DNA of 64,000 bases, taken from contig NZ_JAPNKA010000001.1 in assembly GCF_026626635.1 (NCBI RefSeq), positions 496,001 through 560,000 on the forward strand, read 5' to 3'. The notes under the pieces are model-generated. The model ran no database searches. It saw only the letters and a list, made by a program, of their open reading frames with translations, and was not told the DNA's origin. This document shows, one piece after another, positions 45,990 to 56,022 of this stretch (the first letter of the stretch is position 1; each line of letters begins with the position of its first letter). This stretch comes from Archangium lansingense. GTDB taxonomy: Bacteria; Myxococcota; Myxococcia; Myxococcales; Myxococcaceae. The translations under genes were made by a program, and so were the position numbers.

Positions 45990-46728
45990 CGATACCCTCC
46001 TTGCGCGTGGCGCGCTCCACGTCCAGGGCCACCGCGCCCTCGCCGCGCACCGTGGGAGCCACCACGCCGTGCACGTCCTCCAGGTGGTCCATGAACTCCT
46101 TGCGCGCCAGGTCCAGCGACAGCAGCAGGGCGTCCGCGCGGGTGGTGAGGAAGTTGAACATCAGCACCGCGGGGATGGCCACCAGCAGGCCGAGCGCCGT
46201 GACGACGAGCGCCTCGGCGATACCGGCGGACACCGCACCCAGGCCACCCGAGCCCGTCTTCGCGATACCGGCGAAGGCCTCGATGATGCCCACCACCGTG
46301 CCGAGCAGACCGACGAACGGGGCCACCGAGCCCACCGACGCCAGCACGCTCATGCCGCGACGCACGTCCGCGGTGACGCGCTCGTAGATGCGCTCCAGGT
46401 CTCTCCGGGTGAGCTCCACCGCGCCCAGCTTGCCCTGCGGCGCCGCCTTCTTGGCCAGGTACGTCTTCACGCCACCGCCCAGCAGCTTCGCCAGGCTGCT
46501 CGCCTTCGCCGTCGAGGCCTCGATGACGAACTGCTCGTGCTGCTGCGACTCCAGCAGCTTGCCGGCGCGCGCCGCGAACTTCCGGTCCGCCGCCTTCGAG
46601 CGGAAGAAGTAGAGCAGTCGCTCGAAGAACACGACCATCGACGCCAGCGCGAAGGCGACCAGCGTGTAGGCGATGCACCGGGCGAAAAAGCCCATGTGGT
46701 GGTAGATCTCAATCAGATTGAAGTTCAT
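45973..46728 (-). CDS. exbB: ExbB/MotA/TolQ proton-channel protein
   Basis: 251 residues with three membrane helices: residues 10-35 (GFFARCIAYTLVAFALASMVVFF), about 135-160 (ASVGSVAPFVGLLGTVVGIIEAF) and about 175-200 (IAEALVVTALGLLVAIPAVLMFNFL). The PFVGLLGTVVGI and EALVVTALGLLVAIPA blocks are family hallmarks. It assembles the inner-membrane motor that powers TonB. It lies second in the operon, after tonB. Confidence 0.93.
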   Translation of the reverse strand: MNFNLIEIYHHMGFFARCIAYTLVAFALASMVVFFERLLYFFRSKAADRKFAARAGKLLESQQHEQFVIEASTAKASSLAKLLGGGVKTYLAKKAAPQGKLGAVELTRRDLERIYERVTADVRRGMSVLASVGSVAPFVGLLGTVVGIIEAFAGIAKTGSGGLGAVSAGIAEALVVTALGLLVAIPAVLMFNFLTTRADALLLSLDLARKEFMDHLEDVHGVVAPTVRGEGAVALDVERATRKEGIDVRPA

Positions 46729-46764
46729 CTGGGGGGCTCCGGCGGGAAAGACAGGCGTTGCGAG

Positions 46765-47505
46765 CTACTTGAGGCGGAAGGGGACCTTCACGATGCGGAA
46801 GACGGCGGTGGGCTGGCCGTCCACGAGCGCGGGCTCGTAGCGCCACGTCCTCACCGCGGCGATGGCGGCGCCCACGAAGGGCTCCTCTCCGCGCATCACC
46901 TTGATGTTGCTGACGCGGCCGTCCACCTCGACGACGAGCTTGAGGATGACCATGCCCTCCTGGCCCTTCGCGCGCATGTCGGAGGGAAACTCAGGCAGCA
47001 GGTTGGAGCTCAGCTCCTTGGGCGGTGTGGCGGCCTCGGGCAGGTTGATGGGCCTGGGGCGCAGGGTGCCACCGGCCACGCCGGGGCTGTCCACGCCCGT
47101 GACGATTGCGCCCGCCACGAGCTGGCCCGTGCCTCCCACGGCGACGGGGGCCGCGGCCACGGCGTGCTCGGCGTCGGCCTCGGGCGGCTTCTCCACCGGA
47201 ATCTCCTTGGGGGCCACCATGGCCGCGGGCGCGGCGACGGTGGGCGGAGGAGGCGGCTTCGCCTTGGGCTTGGGCGGCGGGGGTGGAGGCGGCGGGGCCG
47301 GCTTCACCTCGACCACCGGGGGAGGCGGAGGCGGCGGACGGAACACCACGTCCACCTTCTTCTCCTTGATGACTTCCCTCACCTGGTTGCCCACCACCAT
47401 CCCGGTGAGCACGAGCAGGCCGCACACCCCGATGGAGGCGACGCCAGAGAGCGCGAACCGGCGGGCCGACTGCACGTCCGTGGCGCTGTCGAAGGTCTCG
47501 AACAT
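46765..47505 (-). CDS. tonB: TonB energy-transducing protein
   Basis: 246 residues. N-terminal membrane anchor (FALSGVASIGVCGLLVLTGMVV), a Pro-rich periplasmic spacer with runs of Pro (PPPPPPPVVEVKP, PPPPPPPPKPK), and a C-terminal TonB domain (LVVEVDGRVSNIKVMRGEEPF, AIAAVRTWRYEPALVDGQP). It contacts the receptor encoded four genes downstream. First gene of the six-gene operon; the upstream divergent region holds GTCAC/GTGAC dyads. Confidence 0.93.
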   Translation of the reverse strand: MFETFDSATDVQSARRFALSGVASIGVCGLLVLTGMVVGNQVREVIKEKKVDVVFRPPPPPPPVVEVKPAPPPPPPPPKPKAKPPPPPTVAAPAAMVAPKEIPVEKPPEADAEHAVAAAPVAVGGTGQLVAGAIVTGVDSPGVAGGTLRPRPINLPEAATPPKELSSNLLPEFPSDMRAKGQEGMVILKLVVEVDGRVSNIKVMRGEEPFVGAAIAAVRTWRYEPALVDGQPTAVFRIVKVPFRLK

Positions 47506-47807
47506 GACGTCCAGCCGTATAGCGACGTCACGTTTCAGCTACGTGCACCCCCCGCAACAGTTCATCACGCCCTGCGTCACGCCCTCCTTACGAGCCCTTC
47601 ACAACCGGGTCACGAGGTGACGTTTCGCGCACGATTTGTCACGTTCACCTTCAATGTGACGAATGGGTCACGGTGGGATGGAGGGGGTTACTTCAAAAGT
47701 CATCCCAATCTGGACTGTTCCATAAGCAGGGAGACAGGCGGTCGCTTCCCTCGGGAGGCGCCTGGCTTGGAGGGGTAGACCGAACCGTGCGAGTCTCGTG
47801 ACCAACC
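47506..47807. promoter_or_regulatory. divergent control region with clustered GTCAC/GTGAC sites
   Basis: About 300 bp between tonB and the PknK-like kinase, no gene seen. It contains the dyad GTCACGAGGTGAC (47609-47621), a wider pair GTCAC (47638-47642) and GTGAC (47656-47660), another GTCAC at 47667-47671, and further TGACG/CGTCAC words toward both genes. The density suggests operator sites for the tonB operon, perhaps also for the kinase gene. The regulator is unknown. Confidence 0.5.
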
Positions 47808-50800
47808 ATGTCGGCCGCGGAGCTCCAGGAGTCGGAGGAGGGAAGGATCGGTCCCTACCGCCTCCTGGGGAAGTTGAGCTCGGGGGGGATGGGAGTGGTG
47901 TACCGCGCCTGTCTCGAGGAGACGGGCGAGCGGGTCGCCCTCAAGACGGTGCGGGTGCCGGAGGCCGCCATGCTGCGGGGCATCCGCCGGGAGATTCACG
48001 CGCTGCGGCGCATCCAGCACCCGGGCGTGGTGCGCGTGCTCGCCGAGGGCGTCCAGGACGGGCTGCCCTGGTACGCGATGGAGCTCATCGAGGGGCTCAC
48101 CCTGCGGCGCTACGTCGACGAGCTGTGGAAGCGTGATCCGCGCACGGTGACGGACGTCGTCACCCAGGTCGTCTCCACGCCGGAGTCCCCGCGCGCTTCG
48201 CCCTCGGGAGTCTCGTTCCGCGCCTACGGCCCTCCCCCGGAGGAGCAGCGGCGGGATGCCGCCCAAACACGGCTGGGCGAGGTGCTCACCCTCACGCGCC
48301 GCCTGTGCTCCTCGCTGGCCTTCCTCCATGGCGAGGGCATCGTCCATCGAGATCTCAAGCCGGAGAACATCGTCGTCCGTGCGGACGGCACGCCGGTGCT
48401 GGTGGACTTCGGCCTGGCCTCCGCCTTCGGAGGGCCCCTGGGCCGCGAGTCGCTCGACGTCTCCGGCAGCATGGAGGGCTCCTACGTCTACATGGCCCCC
48501 GAGCAGATCAAGGGCGGGCTGGTGGATGCGAGGGCGGACCTCTATTCGCTGGGCTGCATCCTGTATGAGCTGGTGGTGGGGCAGCCGCCCTTCCCGGGCT
48601 CGGGTTGGGAGGTGCTGCGGCGGCACCTGCAGGAGCAGCCCTTCACGCTGTCGGAGTGGGTGTGCGGCGTGCCGTCGGAGCTGGACGCGCTGGTGCAGCG
48701 CATGCTGGCGAAGATGGCCCGCGAGCGCATCGGCTACGCCGCGGATGTGGGGGCCGTGCTTGCCGAGCTGGGCGCGGAGGAGCTGCCCCGGCCGCCTCCG
48801 GGGACACCGCGGCCGTACCTCTACCGGCCGGAGTTCGTAGGGCGTCAGCAACTGCTCACGGAGCTGGAGCAGCGTCTGGCGCGGGCTCGGGATGGCGGCG
48901 GAGGGTGCCTGCTCATCGGTGGCGAGAGCGGCGCGGGCAAGACGCGCGTGGTGATGGAGTGCGCGGTGTCCGCCAGTCGGACGGCCTTCCGGGTCGTCAC
49001 CGGTGGCTGTCTCCCGCTCTCCGGCGGCGGCTCGGGCGAGCAGCTCTACGGCGAGCCGCTTCACGCCTTCAAGCCGCTGTTGCAGGCCATCACCGACGAG
49101 TGTCGGCAACGAGGGTTGGAGGCGACGGAGCGGTTGCTGGGCGAGCGCGGGCGGCTGCTGGCCCGCTACGAGCCCGCGCTGGCGGCGCTGCCCGGACAGG
49201 ACGCCTGGCCCGAGCCTCCCCGGCTCCCACCCCAGGCCGCGCGAGAGCGCGTCATGCGCTGTCTGGCCGAGACGCTCGCCGCCTTCTGCGAGAAGGAGCC
49301 GCTGCTGCTCGTCATCGACGATCTGCAGTGGGCCGATGAGCTGTCGCTGGGGGTGCTGGACTTCTTGCAGTCCGGATTCCTCGGCGAGTCGAGCGTGCTG
49401 GTGGTGGGCACCTACCGCACCGAGGAGCTGGACGCGGCGCTGCGGCTGTTGCTGGCCTCCCCGGGGGTGATGCACCGGGCGCTGGGGCAGCTCGACGAGT
49501 CGATGGTGGCGCGGATGGTGGAGGACATGCTGGCGCTGCCTTCGGCGCCGGACTCCTTCGTGCGCTTCCTCACCACGCGCTCGGCAGGCAACCCCTTCTT
49601 CGTGGCCGAGTACCTGCGCACGGCCATCGACGAGCGGCTGCTCTTCCGGGATGTCTTCGGCCGGTGGCAGGTGGCGGCGGGGGGCAACACCCTGGAGCGG
49701 TTGCACGAGGAGCTGCCGCTGCCCGGCTCGATGCATGACCTGGTGGGCCGGCGGTTGGAGGGCCTGGGCTCGGAGGCGCGCGGCCTGCTGGAGGTGGCGG
49801 CGGTGCTGGGCCGAGAGTTGAACGCGGACGTGCTGGCCGTGGCCGCCGGGCTGGGGGACTTGCAGGAGCTGGAGGCCCTGGAGGAGCTGCGCGCGCGGCA
49901 CGTGCTGGAGGACATCGGCGGCGGGCGGCTGCGCTTCGTCCACGACAAGCTGCGAGAGATTTCCTACGAGGGCATTCTCCCCGAGCGGCGTCGGAAGCTG
50001 CACCGCGCGGCGGCCATGGCCCTGGAGGAGCACCACGCGGAGGATGGGGTGCCGCCGGCGCTCTACCCGGTGCTGGCGCACCACTTCGAGCTGGCCCAGG
50101 ACGACGTGTGGACGTTCGAGTACCTGGAGAAGGCGGGGACGCACGCGCTGCAAGCGGGGGCGAACCTGGAGGCCTCCGGGTACCTGCGCCGAGCGCTGGA
50201 GCTGGAAGTGCAGCGCGGGCGCGACACGGGCGTGCGGGTGGATGGGAGCCGGCGCGCGCGCTGGGAGCGGCTGCTGGCCGAGGCCATGCACGGGCTGTCG
50301 GACTTCGAGGCGTGCATCTCGCACTGCCTGCGGGCGATGGAGGAGCTAGGCCAGCCGCTGCCGGAGACGGAGGGCGGATGGGGCCGCTTCCTGCTGGCGC
50401 AGGTGGTGCGGCAGGTGCTGCACCTGGTGCTGCCGCGGCGGTGGGTGCGTGAGGAGGACCGGCAGGAACGCGCGTCGCTGGGAGCCTCGGCGCTCGCGGC
50501 GATGCGGCTGGCCGAGTGCTACTACTGGCGCTACGACCCGATGCGCATGGTGGCCACCGCGTTGCTGGCGGCGAACCTGGCCGAGCGCGCGGGCCGCGAC
50601 TCGGAGGTGCTGCGGCTGTATGGGCAGCTCGGCTCCATCGCGGGTCTGGGACGGCTGAATGCGCTGGCTCGCGCCTACTTCCGCCGCGCCCGTGGCGAGG
50701 GGCAGTTGCTGGAGGACCCGAGCGCCACGGCCTTCGGGCTCATCCTCGAGTCCATGTTCCACTCGAGCTTCGCGCGCTGGACGCTGGCCGCGGACAAGTC

Positions 50801-51626
50801 GGGCAAGGCGCAGCAGGTGTTGCGGCGACTGGGGGACAAGGGCGAGCTGGAGCTGTCCGAGGTGCTGTTGGGGCACGTGGACTACTACATGGGCCGCTTC
50901 GAGGAGGCGCTGGCGCGCTTCGCCGGGGTGCGCGAGTCCGCTCGGAAGCGGGGCCACTTCCAGCACGAGGTGTGGAGCACGTACACCATGGCGCGCAGCC
51001 TGCTGCCGCTCGGCCGGCTGGATGAGGCGATGCCGCTGTTGCGTGAGGCGAGCGTCATGTTGAAGGGCAAGCATGATCCGCTCTCGCACCTCATCTGCGG
51101 CGGACTGCTGGGCATGGCGTACCTGCAGCGCGAGGAGTGGGAGCGGGCGCGGGACGAGGCCGACAAGGTGATGGTGCTGGCGAGGTGCTTCCAGCCCATG
51201 CTGTACACGGAGAGCCACGGCTACGAGGGCGCGGCGCGGGTGTACCTGGCGCTGTGGGAGCGGGAGCGGGTGCCCGGCAAGCCGCCCCCGCCGGTGGCCG
51301 AGGAGGCGCGGAGAGCGTGCGCGCGGCTGTCGTCCTTCGCGGTCCGTTTCCCGCTGTCGCGGGCGGTGGCGCTGCGCTGCACGGGGCGGATGCACTGGCT
51401 GCTCGGCCACAATTGGCGTGCGCGCTCGGCGTGGAGGCGCAGCGCGCGGCTGGCTCGGGAGATGGGCATGCCCTACGACGAGGCGATGGCCTGGCTCGAG
51501 CTGGGGCGCGCCGCGGCGCCGGGGAGCCCCGAGTGCGAGGAGTCCCTGCGGCAGGCGGTGGAGGGCTTCTCGCGGCTGGGCTGTGTCGGGCTGCTGCGCG
51601 AGGCCGAGGCGCTTCGGGCGCGGTAG
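47808..51626 (+). CDS. PknK-like Ser/Thr kinase with ATPase and TPR regions
   Basis: 1272 residues. Kinase domain 14-280: [10 protein letters not shown] loop, VALKTVRV Lys, [26 protein letters not shown], with a 50-residue insertion near 110-165 before the helix leading to the catalytic loop. An AAA-type signalling ATPase follows (Walker [11 protein letters not shown] near residue 370, Walker [14 protein letters not shown] near 500) and a long TPR-like helical C-terminus to the end. This is the PknK/multidomain kinase plan common in myxobacteria. The TPR part probably binds partners. No membrane segment. Confidence 0.92.
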   Translation: MSAAELQESEEGRIGPYRLLGKLSSGGMGVVYRACLEETGERVALKTVRVPEAAMLRGIRREIHALRRIQHPGVVRVLAEGVQDGLPWYAMELIEGLTLRRYVDELWKRDPRTVTDVVTQVVSTPESPRASPSGVSFRAYGPPPEEQRRDAAQTRLGEVLTLTRRLCSSLAFLHGEGIVHRDLKPENIVVRADGTPVLVDFGLASAFGGPLGRESLDVSGSMEGSYVYMAPEQIKGGLVDARADLYSLGCILYELVVGQPPFPGSGWEVLRRHLQEQPFTLSEWVCGVPSELDALVQRMLAKMARERIGYAADVGAVLAELGAEELPRPPPGTPRPYLYRPEFVGRQQLLTELEQRLARARDGGGGCLLIGGESGAGKTRVVMECAVSASRTAFRVVTGGCLPLSGGGSGEQLYGEPLHAFKPLLQAITDECRQRGLEATERLLGERGRLLARYEPALAALPGQDAWPEPPRLPPQAARERVMRCLAETLAAFCEKEPLLLVIDDLQWADELSLGVLDFLQSGFLGESSVLVVGTYRTEELDAALRLLLASPGVMHRALGQLDESMVARMVEDMLALPSAPDSFVRFLTTRSAGNPFFVAEYLRTAIDERLLFRDVFGRWQVAAGGNTLERLHEELPLPGSMHDLVGRRLEGLGSEARGLLEVAAVLGRELNADVLAVAAGLGDLQELEALEELRARHVLEDIGGGRLRFVHDKLREISYEGILPERRRKLHRAAAMALEEHHAEDGVPPALYPVLAHHFELAQDDVWTFEYLEKAGTHALQAGANLEASGYLRRALELEVQRGRDTGVRVDGSRRARWERLLAEAMHGLSDFEACISHCLRAMEELGQPLPETEGGWGRFLLAQVVRQVLHLVLPRRWVREEDRQERASLGASALAAMRLAECYYWRYDPMRMVATALLAANLAERAGRDSEVLRLYGQLGSIAGLGRLNALARAYFRRARGEGQLLEDPSATAFGLILESMFHSSFARWTLAADKSGKAQQVLRRLGDKGELELSEVLLGHVDYYMGRFEEALARFAGVRESARKRGHFQHEVWSTYTMARSLLPLGRLDEAMPLLREASVMLKGKHDPLSHLICGGLLGMAYLQREEWERARDEADKVMVLARCFQPMLYTESHGYEGAARVYLALWERERVPGKPPPPVAEEARRACARLSSFAVRFPLSRAVALRCTGRMHWLLGHNWRARSAWRRSARLAREMGMPYDEAMAWLELGRAAAPGSPECEESLRQAVEGFSRLGCVGLLREAEALRAR

Positions 51627-51632
51627 CCTACA

Positions 51633-52002
51633 GGCAGGGCACACCCTCACCCCCCGCCGCATCCGTGACATCTCCTCCGCGGGAGGCAGTGACGGCGCCG
51701 GCATTCGCGTCGAGAACGCCCGCAAGGTGCAAGTCCTCGACAACCGCATCGAGGATACGGACGGCTACGGAATGATGCTCGGGCTCGGAGCCAATGGTGC
51801 GCCCAGTCAGGAGCTGGAGGTGGTGGGCAACGAGGTGCGGACGGAGAAGCTCGTGCGGTTGGGCCGGCAGAGGCCGGGGTTGCGCATGGACGGCAACCGC
51901 TACGAATCCGGGGGCCTCTTCAAGGCGGAGCCGGTGGAGACGCGGGACTTCGAGCGGTGGAAGCGGGAGACAGGGGCGGACCGGGCTTCGCGAGTGCAGT
52001 GA
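51633..52002 (+). pseudogene. C-terminal fragment of a right-handed beta-helix protein
   Basis: This frame, just after the kinase stop, reads GIRVENARKVQVLDNRIEDT, GLGANGAPSQELEVVGNEVR and RWKRETGADRASRVQ, with the repeating VxxNxI / VxGNxV rungs of pectate-lyase-like beta-helices. There is no suitable start and the N-terminal part is missing, so it appears to be the tail of a larger gene. It may have been cut off by rearrangement with the kinase locus. Confidence 0.6.
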
Positions 52003-52014
52003 CGGCGCGCGAAC

Positions 52015-52914
52015 TCACAGCCCGGGCCAGAGGGGAGTGGTGGTGCTCAGGCGTCCGTCCTGCTCGCGGAGCAGCGCCACCAACCGGCCACGTTGCAGGG
52101 CTCGCACGGGGGCCTCGGGGTCCGGGAAGCCCTCGGGCAGGCGCCAGTCCGGGGGCCGCACCTCGCCGAGGGGGATGGAGCGCCCGTGCTTGAGGTCGTT
52201 CACCTCGTCGCCCGCAATGAGGCGTGAGGGGCACCAGGGCAGCACCTCTGGACCCTGCAGCCAGACGCGCGCTCCCGGGCCCGGGTCCTTCCAGGGGCCG
52301 ATGGCGGTGCGGTGCAACCGGGACAAGTGGGCTCCACACCCAAGCGCTCGGCCGAGGTCCCGGGCGAGTGCTCGCACGTAGTAGCCGCCGCGACAGGTGA
52401 TGCGCAGACGGCTGCGGCGGGGCAGCTCGTGGGAGAGCCAGCGCGCCTCGTGGAGGTAGACGCGCGAAGGGGGCAGCTCCACGGCCTCGCCCCGGTGGGC
52501 CTTCTTGTAGGCTGGCTCGCCTCCTATCTTCTTGGCACTGGTGGCGGGGGGCACCTGCTCCGTCCAGCCCAGGAAGGGAGCGAGCGCGGCATCCAGCGTC
52601 TCGGCGTTCAGCTCACTAGCATCTCCTTCACGGACGACCTGGCCGAGCAGGTCTCCGTTGTCTGTCTCCACGCCCCAGATGACCTCGGCCTCGTACGTCT
52701 TCGGCACGGCGTGCAGCAGGTCCATCAGGTGAGTGGCGGGGCCCGCCAGGAGCAGCAGCAGGCCCTCGGCGAAGGGGTCGAGCGTGCCGCCGTGGCAGAC
52801 GGGAAGCTGCTTCCTCGTGAGGCCCGCGGCCTCCACTTCGCCCATGAAGGCCTGCACCAGGGAAAAGCTGGTGGCGCCAACTTGTTTGTGGGCCAGATAG
52901 ATGCCGGGCTTCAT
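52015..52914 (-). CDS. truB: tRNA pseudouridine(55) synthase
   Basis: 299 residues. The catalytic Asp lies in CHGGTLDPFAEGLLLLL near residue 46, with flanking KTYEAEVIWG and the motif III-like RITCRGGYYVRALARDLG. It isomerises U55 in the T-loop of nearly all tRNAs. An unusual C-terminal extension of about 70 residues replaces a typical PUA domain (LIAGDEVNDLKHGRSIPLGEVRPPDW is PUA-like). Normally truB neighbours rbfA/rpsO; here it stands alone, with the beta-helix fragment at its 3' end. Confidence 0.92.
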   Translation of the reverse strand: MKPGIYLAHKQVGATSFSLVQAFMGEVEAAGLTRKQLPVCHGGTLDPFAEGLLLLLAGPATHLMDLLHAVPKTYEAEVIWGVETDNGDLLGQVVREGDASELNAETLDAALAPFLGWTEQVPPATSAKKIGGEPAYKKAHRGEAVELPPSRVYLHEARWLSHELPRRSRLRITCRGGYYVRALARDLGRALGCGAHLSRLHRTAIGPWKDPGPGARVWLQGPEVLPWCPSRLIAGDEVNDLKHGRSIPLGEVRPPDWRLPEGFPDPEAPVRALQRGRLVALLREQDGRLSTTTPLWPGL

Positions 52915-52980
52915 GCGTCGGAATTCCTCGGAAGGTCATCGGCGCCAGCGGGATGTTTCGCGGGCCGCCGGAGATTGCGC

Positions 52981-55119
52981 ATGCATACCTTTATTTCCGA
53001 GGACAACTCGATGGCTTACTTGGGGCGGGGCAAGGCGCGGGTGCTACCAGGGGAAGTGTGGTGGCGTGCCCTCCTGCTCTTCGCGGCCTTCTGCGGGCTG
53101 AAGTCGCTCAGCTATTTCTTCCTCTTCCCGGGCATGGCGGCCTCTTCGGTCTGGCTCCCCGGCGGGTTGACGCTCGCCGTCTTCCTGCGCGAGGACCCGC
53201 GCCGCTGGCCCTTGTACCTGGTCGCCGTCTTCTCCGCGGAGTCCGTCCTGGTGCACCTCCATGGCGACACCTGGAGCACGGTTCCTTTCTTTGCGCTGGC
53301 CAACTGTCTGAGGACGGTGGTGGGAGCAGGGCTGATGCGGCGCTGGCTGGACGGTCCGGTGACGTTCTCCCGGCCTCGGGAAGTGGTGGCGTTGCTCATC
53401 GCCGGAGGCCTGCTCAGCCCCCTGCTCAGTGCCACGCTGGGCATGGGGGCCGTCGCGCTCTTTGGCCCCGCTCCCCTGAGCCGCGAGGCCTTCGCACAGG
53501 GGTGGCTGGGTTGGTACCTCTCCGATGGACTCGGGGGGATACTGGTCGCGCCCCTGCTGCTCACCTGGGCGGCCCGGCGGCCCTGGACCTGGCGCTTCCG
53601 CGAGGATGTCGAGCTGCTCGGGACGATGGTGCTGCTGGCGCTCGTGGCCCATGCCGCCTTTGGCGGGCCCGCGCCCCGGGGCATCGCCCTGTCGATGCCC
53701 TACCTGTGCCTGCCCTTCGTCCTCTGGTCGACGCTGCGGCTGGGGCCTCGGGGGGCGGCCACCGCCACGATGGTGCTGGGGTCGTTCGCTGTCTGGCACA
53801 CTGCGGCGGGACGAGGGCCCTTCGGCGTGATGGATGCCACGATTCCCGAGCGCGTGCTCTCGGTGCAGCTCTTCCTCGCGGTGGCAGGCCTGTCCACGCT
53901 CATCCTTGCCGCGCTGGTGTGTGACCGTCGGCGGGTGGAGCGGGAGCAGCGACTGCTGGCGGAGTCCGGTGCGGTGCTCGCCGAGTCGCTCAACCCCCAG
54001 GAGACCCTGCCGCGCGTGGCTCGGCTCCTCGCGCCCGAGCTGTTCTCCGGCTTCGTCGTGTGGTTGGCGGACGAGGACGGTCGGCTCGTCCCGGCGGCGC
54101 GAACGGGGTTGTCGAGGGAGGTGGAGGAGCGGCTGCGCGAGGCGCTGCGTTCGCTGGCCAGGCCCTCGGAGCGGCAGCTCGGTCCGGAGGGGGCCTGCGT
54201 ACTGGCGCGCATCCAGCACCGAGGTCGCCTGTTGGGAGGCCTGGCGCTGGTGCAGGCCGGACACACTCACCTGGTCCGCTTGCGTTCGCTGGCCTTTGCC
54301 GAGGACCTGGCGCATCACTGCGCGCTCGCCCTGGAGAACGCGCGCCTGCTGGGGCAGTTTCAGGCCGCGGTCCACATCCGGGACGAGTTCATCACCGTCG
54401 CCGCCCACGAGCTGCGCACTCCGCTCACCGCGCTCAAGCTGCAGCTTCAGAGCCTGCAGCGTCCGCTGAGGCAGAGTCCCGACGCCGAGCCACTCCTGGC
54501 GCGCCTCCACTCGGTGTCCCGGCAGGTGTCGCGCCTGGGGCGGCTGGTGGAGAGCCTCCTGGACGTGGGGCGCCTCAACACCGGCCGGCTGCAGCTGGAG
54601 CGCGAGCCGCTGGAGCTGGGCGGGCTGGTGCAGGACGTGGTGGAGCGCTTCTCCGAGGACCTGGGACGCGCCGGCTGCGCGGTGTCCCTGTCCCTCCAGC
54701 CACACGTCACCGGTCTGTGGGACCGGAACCGGCTGGAGCAGGCCCTCTCCCACCTGTTGGGTAATGCCGTGAAGTTCGGCGCCGGCCGGCCCATCGGGAT
54801 TCAGGTGGAGCAGGGGGGTGACATGGCCCGGCTCATCGTGGAGGACCAGGGCATTGGTGTCTCCCCCGAGGCGCTGGGGCGCATCTTCGGCCGCTTCGAG
54901 CGGGCGGTCCCCTCGCGGGAGTATGGCGGCCTGGGGCTCGGCCTCTTCCTCACCCGGCAGATTGTCGAGGCCCATGGCGGTACCATTCAGGTCACCAGCC
55001 AGCCGGGCGAGGGGGCTACCTTCGTCCTGGAGCTGCCCGCTTCCTCGGTGGGTTCCTACCTGTCTGGTACGTCCGCCCCGTCCTGGTCCCGGCCGGTCGC
55101 CGACCCGCACCTGACGTGA
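52981..55119 (+). CDS. MASE1-type sensor histidine kinase
   Basis: 712 residues from ATG 52981 (GGAG 7 bases upstream); ATG 53011 is an alternative. Residues 25-310 are an integral membrane MASE1-like sensor with about eight helices (ASSVWLPGGLTLAVFL, WYLSDGLGGILVAPLLLTWA). A GAF-like domain spans about 330-450. HisKA has its phospho-His in VAAHELRTPLTALKL near residue 480, and HATPase has LLGNAVKFG, DQGIGVSPEA and GGLGLGLFLTRQI. The kinase core is close to those at 23095 and 38189, suggesting duplicated cores with exchanged sensors. Confidence 0.9.
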   Translation: MHTFISEDNSMAYLGRGKARVLPGEVWWRALLLFAAFCGLKSLSYFFLFPGMAASSVWLPGGLTLAVFLREDPRRWPLYLVAVFSAESVLVHLHGDTWSTVPFFALANCLRTVVGAGLMRRWLDGPVTFSRPREVVALLIAGGLLSPLLSATLGMGAVALFGPAPLSREAFAQGWLGWYLSDGLGGILVAPLLLTWAARRPWTWRFREDVELLGTMVLLALVAHAAFGGPAPRGIALSMPYLCLPFVLWSTLRLGPRGAATATMVLGSFAVWHTAAGRGPFGVMDATIPERVLSVQLFLAVAGLSTLILAALVCDRRRVEREQRLLAESGAVLAESLNPQETLPRVARLLAPELFSGFVVWLADEDGRLVPAARTGLSREVEERLREALRSLARPSERQLGPEGACVLARIQHRGRLLGGLALVQAGHTHLVRLRSLAFAEDLAHHCALALENARLLGQFQAAVHIRDEFITVAAHELRTPLTALKLQLQSLQRPLRQSPDAEPLLARLHSVSRQVSRLGRLVESLLDVGRLNTGRLQLEREPLELGGLVQDVVERFSEDLGRAGCAVSLSLQPHVTGLWDRNRLEQALSHLLGNAVKFGAGRPIGIQVEQGGDMARLIVEDQGIGVSPEALGRIFGRFERAVPSREYGGLGLGLFLTRQIVEAHGGTIQVTSQPGEGATFVLELPASSVGSYLSGTSAPSWSRPVADPHLT

Positions 55120-55189
55120 AGAGTAGGGGACACAGCGGGTGGCCGCTGGCTCCCTCCGCTGTCTTCCAGCCGACCGATGTACGGAAATG

Positions 55190-55218
55190 TTTCCGCCTCC
55201 CGCTGGATGGCATACAAT
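55190..55218 (+). promoter_or_regulatory. candidate promoter for tRNA-Gln
   Basis: TACAAT (55213-55218) matches the sigma-70 -10 box at five of six positions, about 32 bp before the tRNA. A weak -35 (TTTCCG, 55190-55195) is 17 bp upstream. Confidence 0.4.
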
Positions 55219-55249
55219 CCCGTGACGAGCTGTAAACGTGCGATCTTGC

Positions 55250-55323
55250 TGGGGCGTCGTCTAATGGCAGGACGTCAGACTTTGAATCTGATTATCAAGG
55301 TTCGAATCCTTGCGCCCCAGCCA
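55250..55323 (+). tRNA. tRNA-Gln(UUG)
   Basis: 74 nt with encoded CCA. Acceptor TGGGGCG/CGCCCCA, discriminator G, D-arm, anticodon arm TCAGA-CTTTGAA-TCTGA with anticodon TTG, T-arm CAAGG-TTCGAAT-CCTTG. All stems pair. Ordinary order, unlike the permuted elements near 10.3 kb. Confidence 0.96.
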
Positions 55324-55351
55324 CCCTTCTTCTCTCAAGGACGGTGGGCCG

Positions 55352-55885
55352 ATGCCGCAGCCGCAGAAGGTGCTCCTCCTGGTTCCCCTGGGTAGCCCGA
55401 CACCGGTGCTCCTGAGGGAGCTAGAGGGCCCCATTTCGCTGCAACTCGGCCTCTCCTCGGTGGTGAGCAAGCAGTCGTTGCCGGCCCCTGCCTACGCCTT
55501 CAACAAGGACCGGGGTCAGTACCACTGCAACGCCATCATGCGCCGGCTGGTGACGCTGCTGGAGCCGGGGCAGTCCATGGTGCTGGGCGTCACGGACGTG
55601 GACCTCTTCGTGCCGGACTCCCCCTTCGTGCTGGGCGAGGCGGACCGGGAGTCCAAGAGCGCCGTGATGAGCCTGTTCCGGTTGCGCCAGGGCGCCGACG
55701 GCGAGCAGCTCCGGCGCCGGCTGCAGGTGGAGGCCGTGCATCAGGCGGGACACCTGGTGGGGCTGTCCTACTGTGAGGACTCTCGGTGCGTGATGTTCTT
55801 CGCCCAGACGCCACAGGACTGCGATCGCAAGCAGATGTCACTGTGCAACAACTGCCGCAACGAGCTGAACAAGCTCAACCGCTAG
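55352..55885 (+). CDS. archaemetzincin-like protein, catalytic Glu replaced
   Basis: 177 residues. The family signature HExxHxxGx3Cx4CxMx17CxxC is present except for the catalytic Glu: the sequence reads VHQAGHLVGLSYC, then ECSRC-like CVM and the CNNC pair, with DNA CAT-CAG-GCG-GGA-CAC. The three His ligands of the active-site zinc are not all certain; the cysteine site for the second zinc is complete. With Gln for Glu the peptidase should be weak or inactive, so a binding role is possible. Begins 28 bp after tRNA-Gln. Confidence 0.82.
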   Translation: MPQPQKVLLLVPLGSPTPVLLRELEGPISLQLGLSSVVSKQSLPAPAYAFNKDRGQYHCNAIMRRLVTLLEPGQSMVLGVTDVDLFVPDSPFVLGEADRESKSAVMSLFRLRQGADGEQLRRRLQVEAVHQAGHLVGLSYCEDSRCVMFFAQTPQDCDRKQMSLCNNCRNELNKLNR

Positions 55886-56022
55886 CCTCGTCGGCCGCTT
55901 ACGCGCGCCCGACTCCCACTCGTGCTTGAATGCCGCGCCCGCATGGACGTCTCCATGCGCAGCAGCCCCGGGTCTTCCCGGGGCGACGTCTTCGGGGCCG
56001 GAAGAAACAGGAGCACGAGCGT

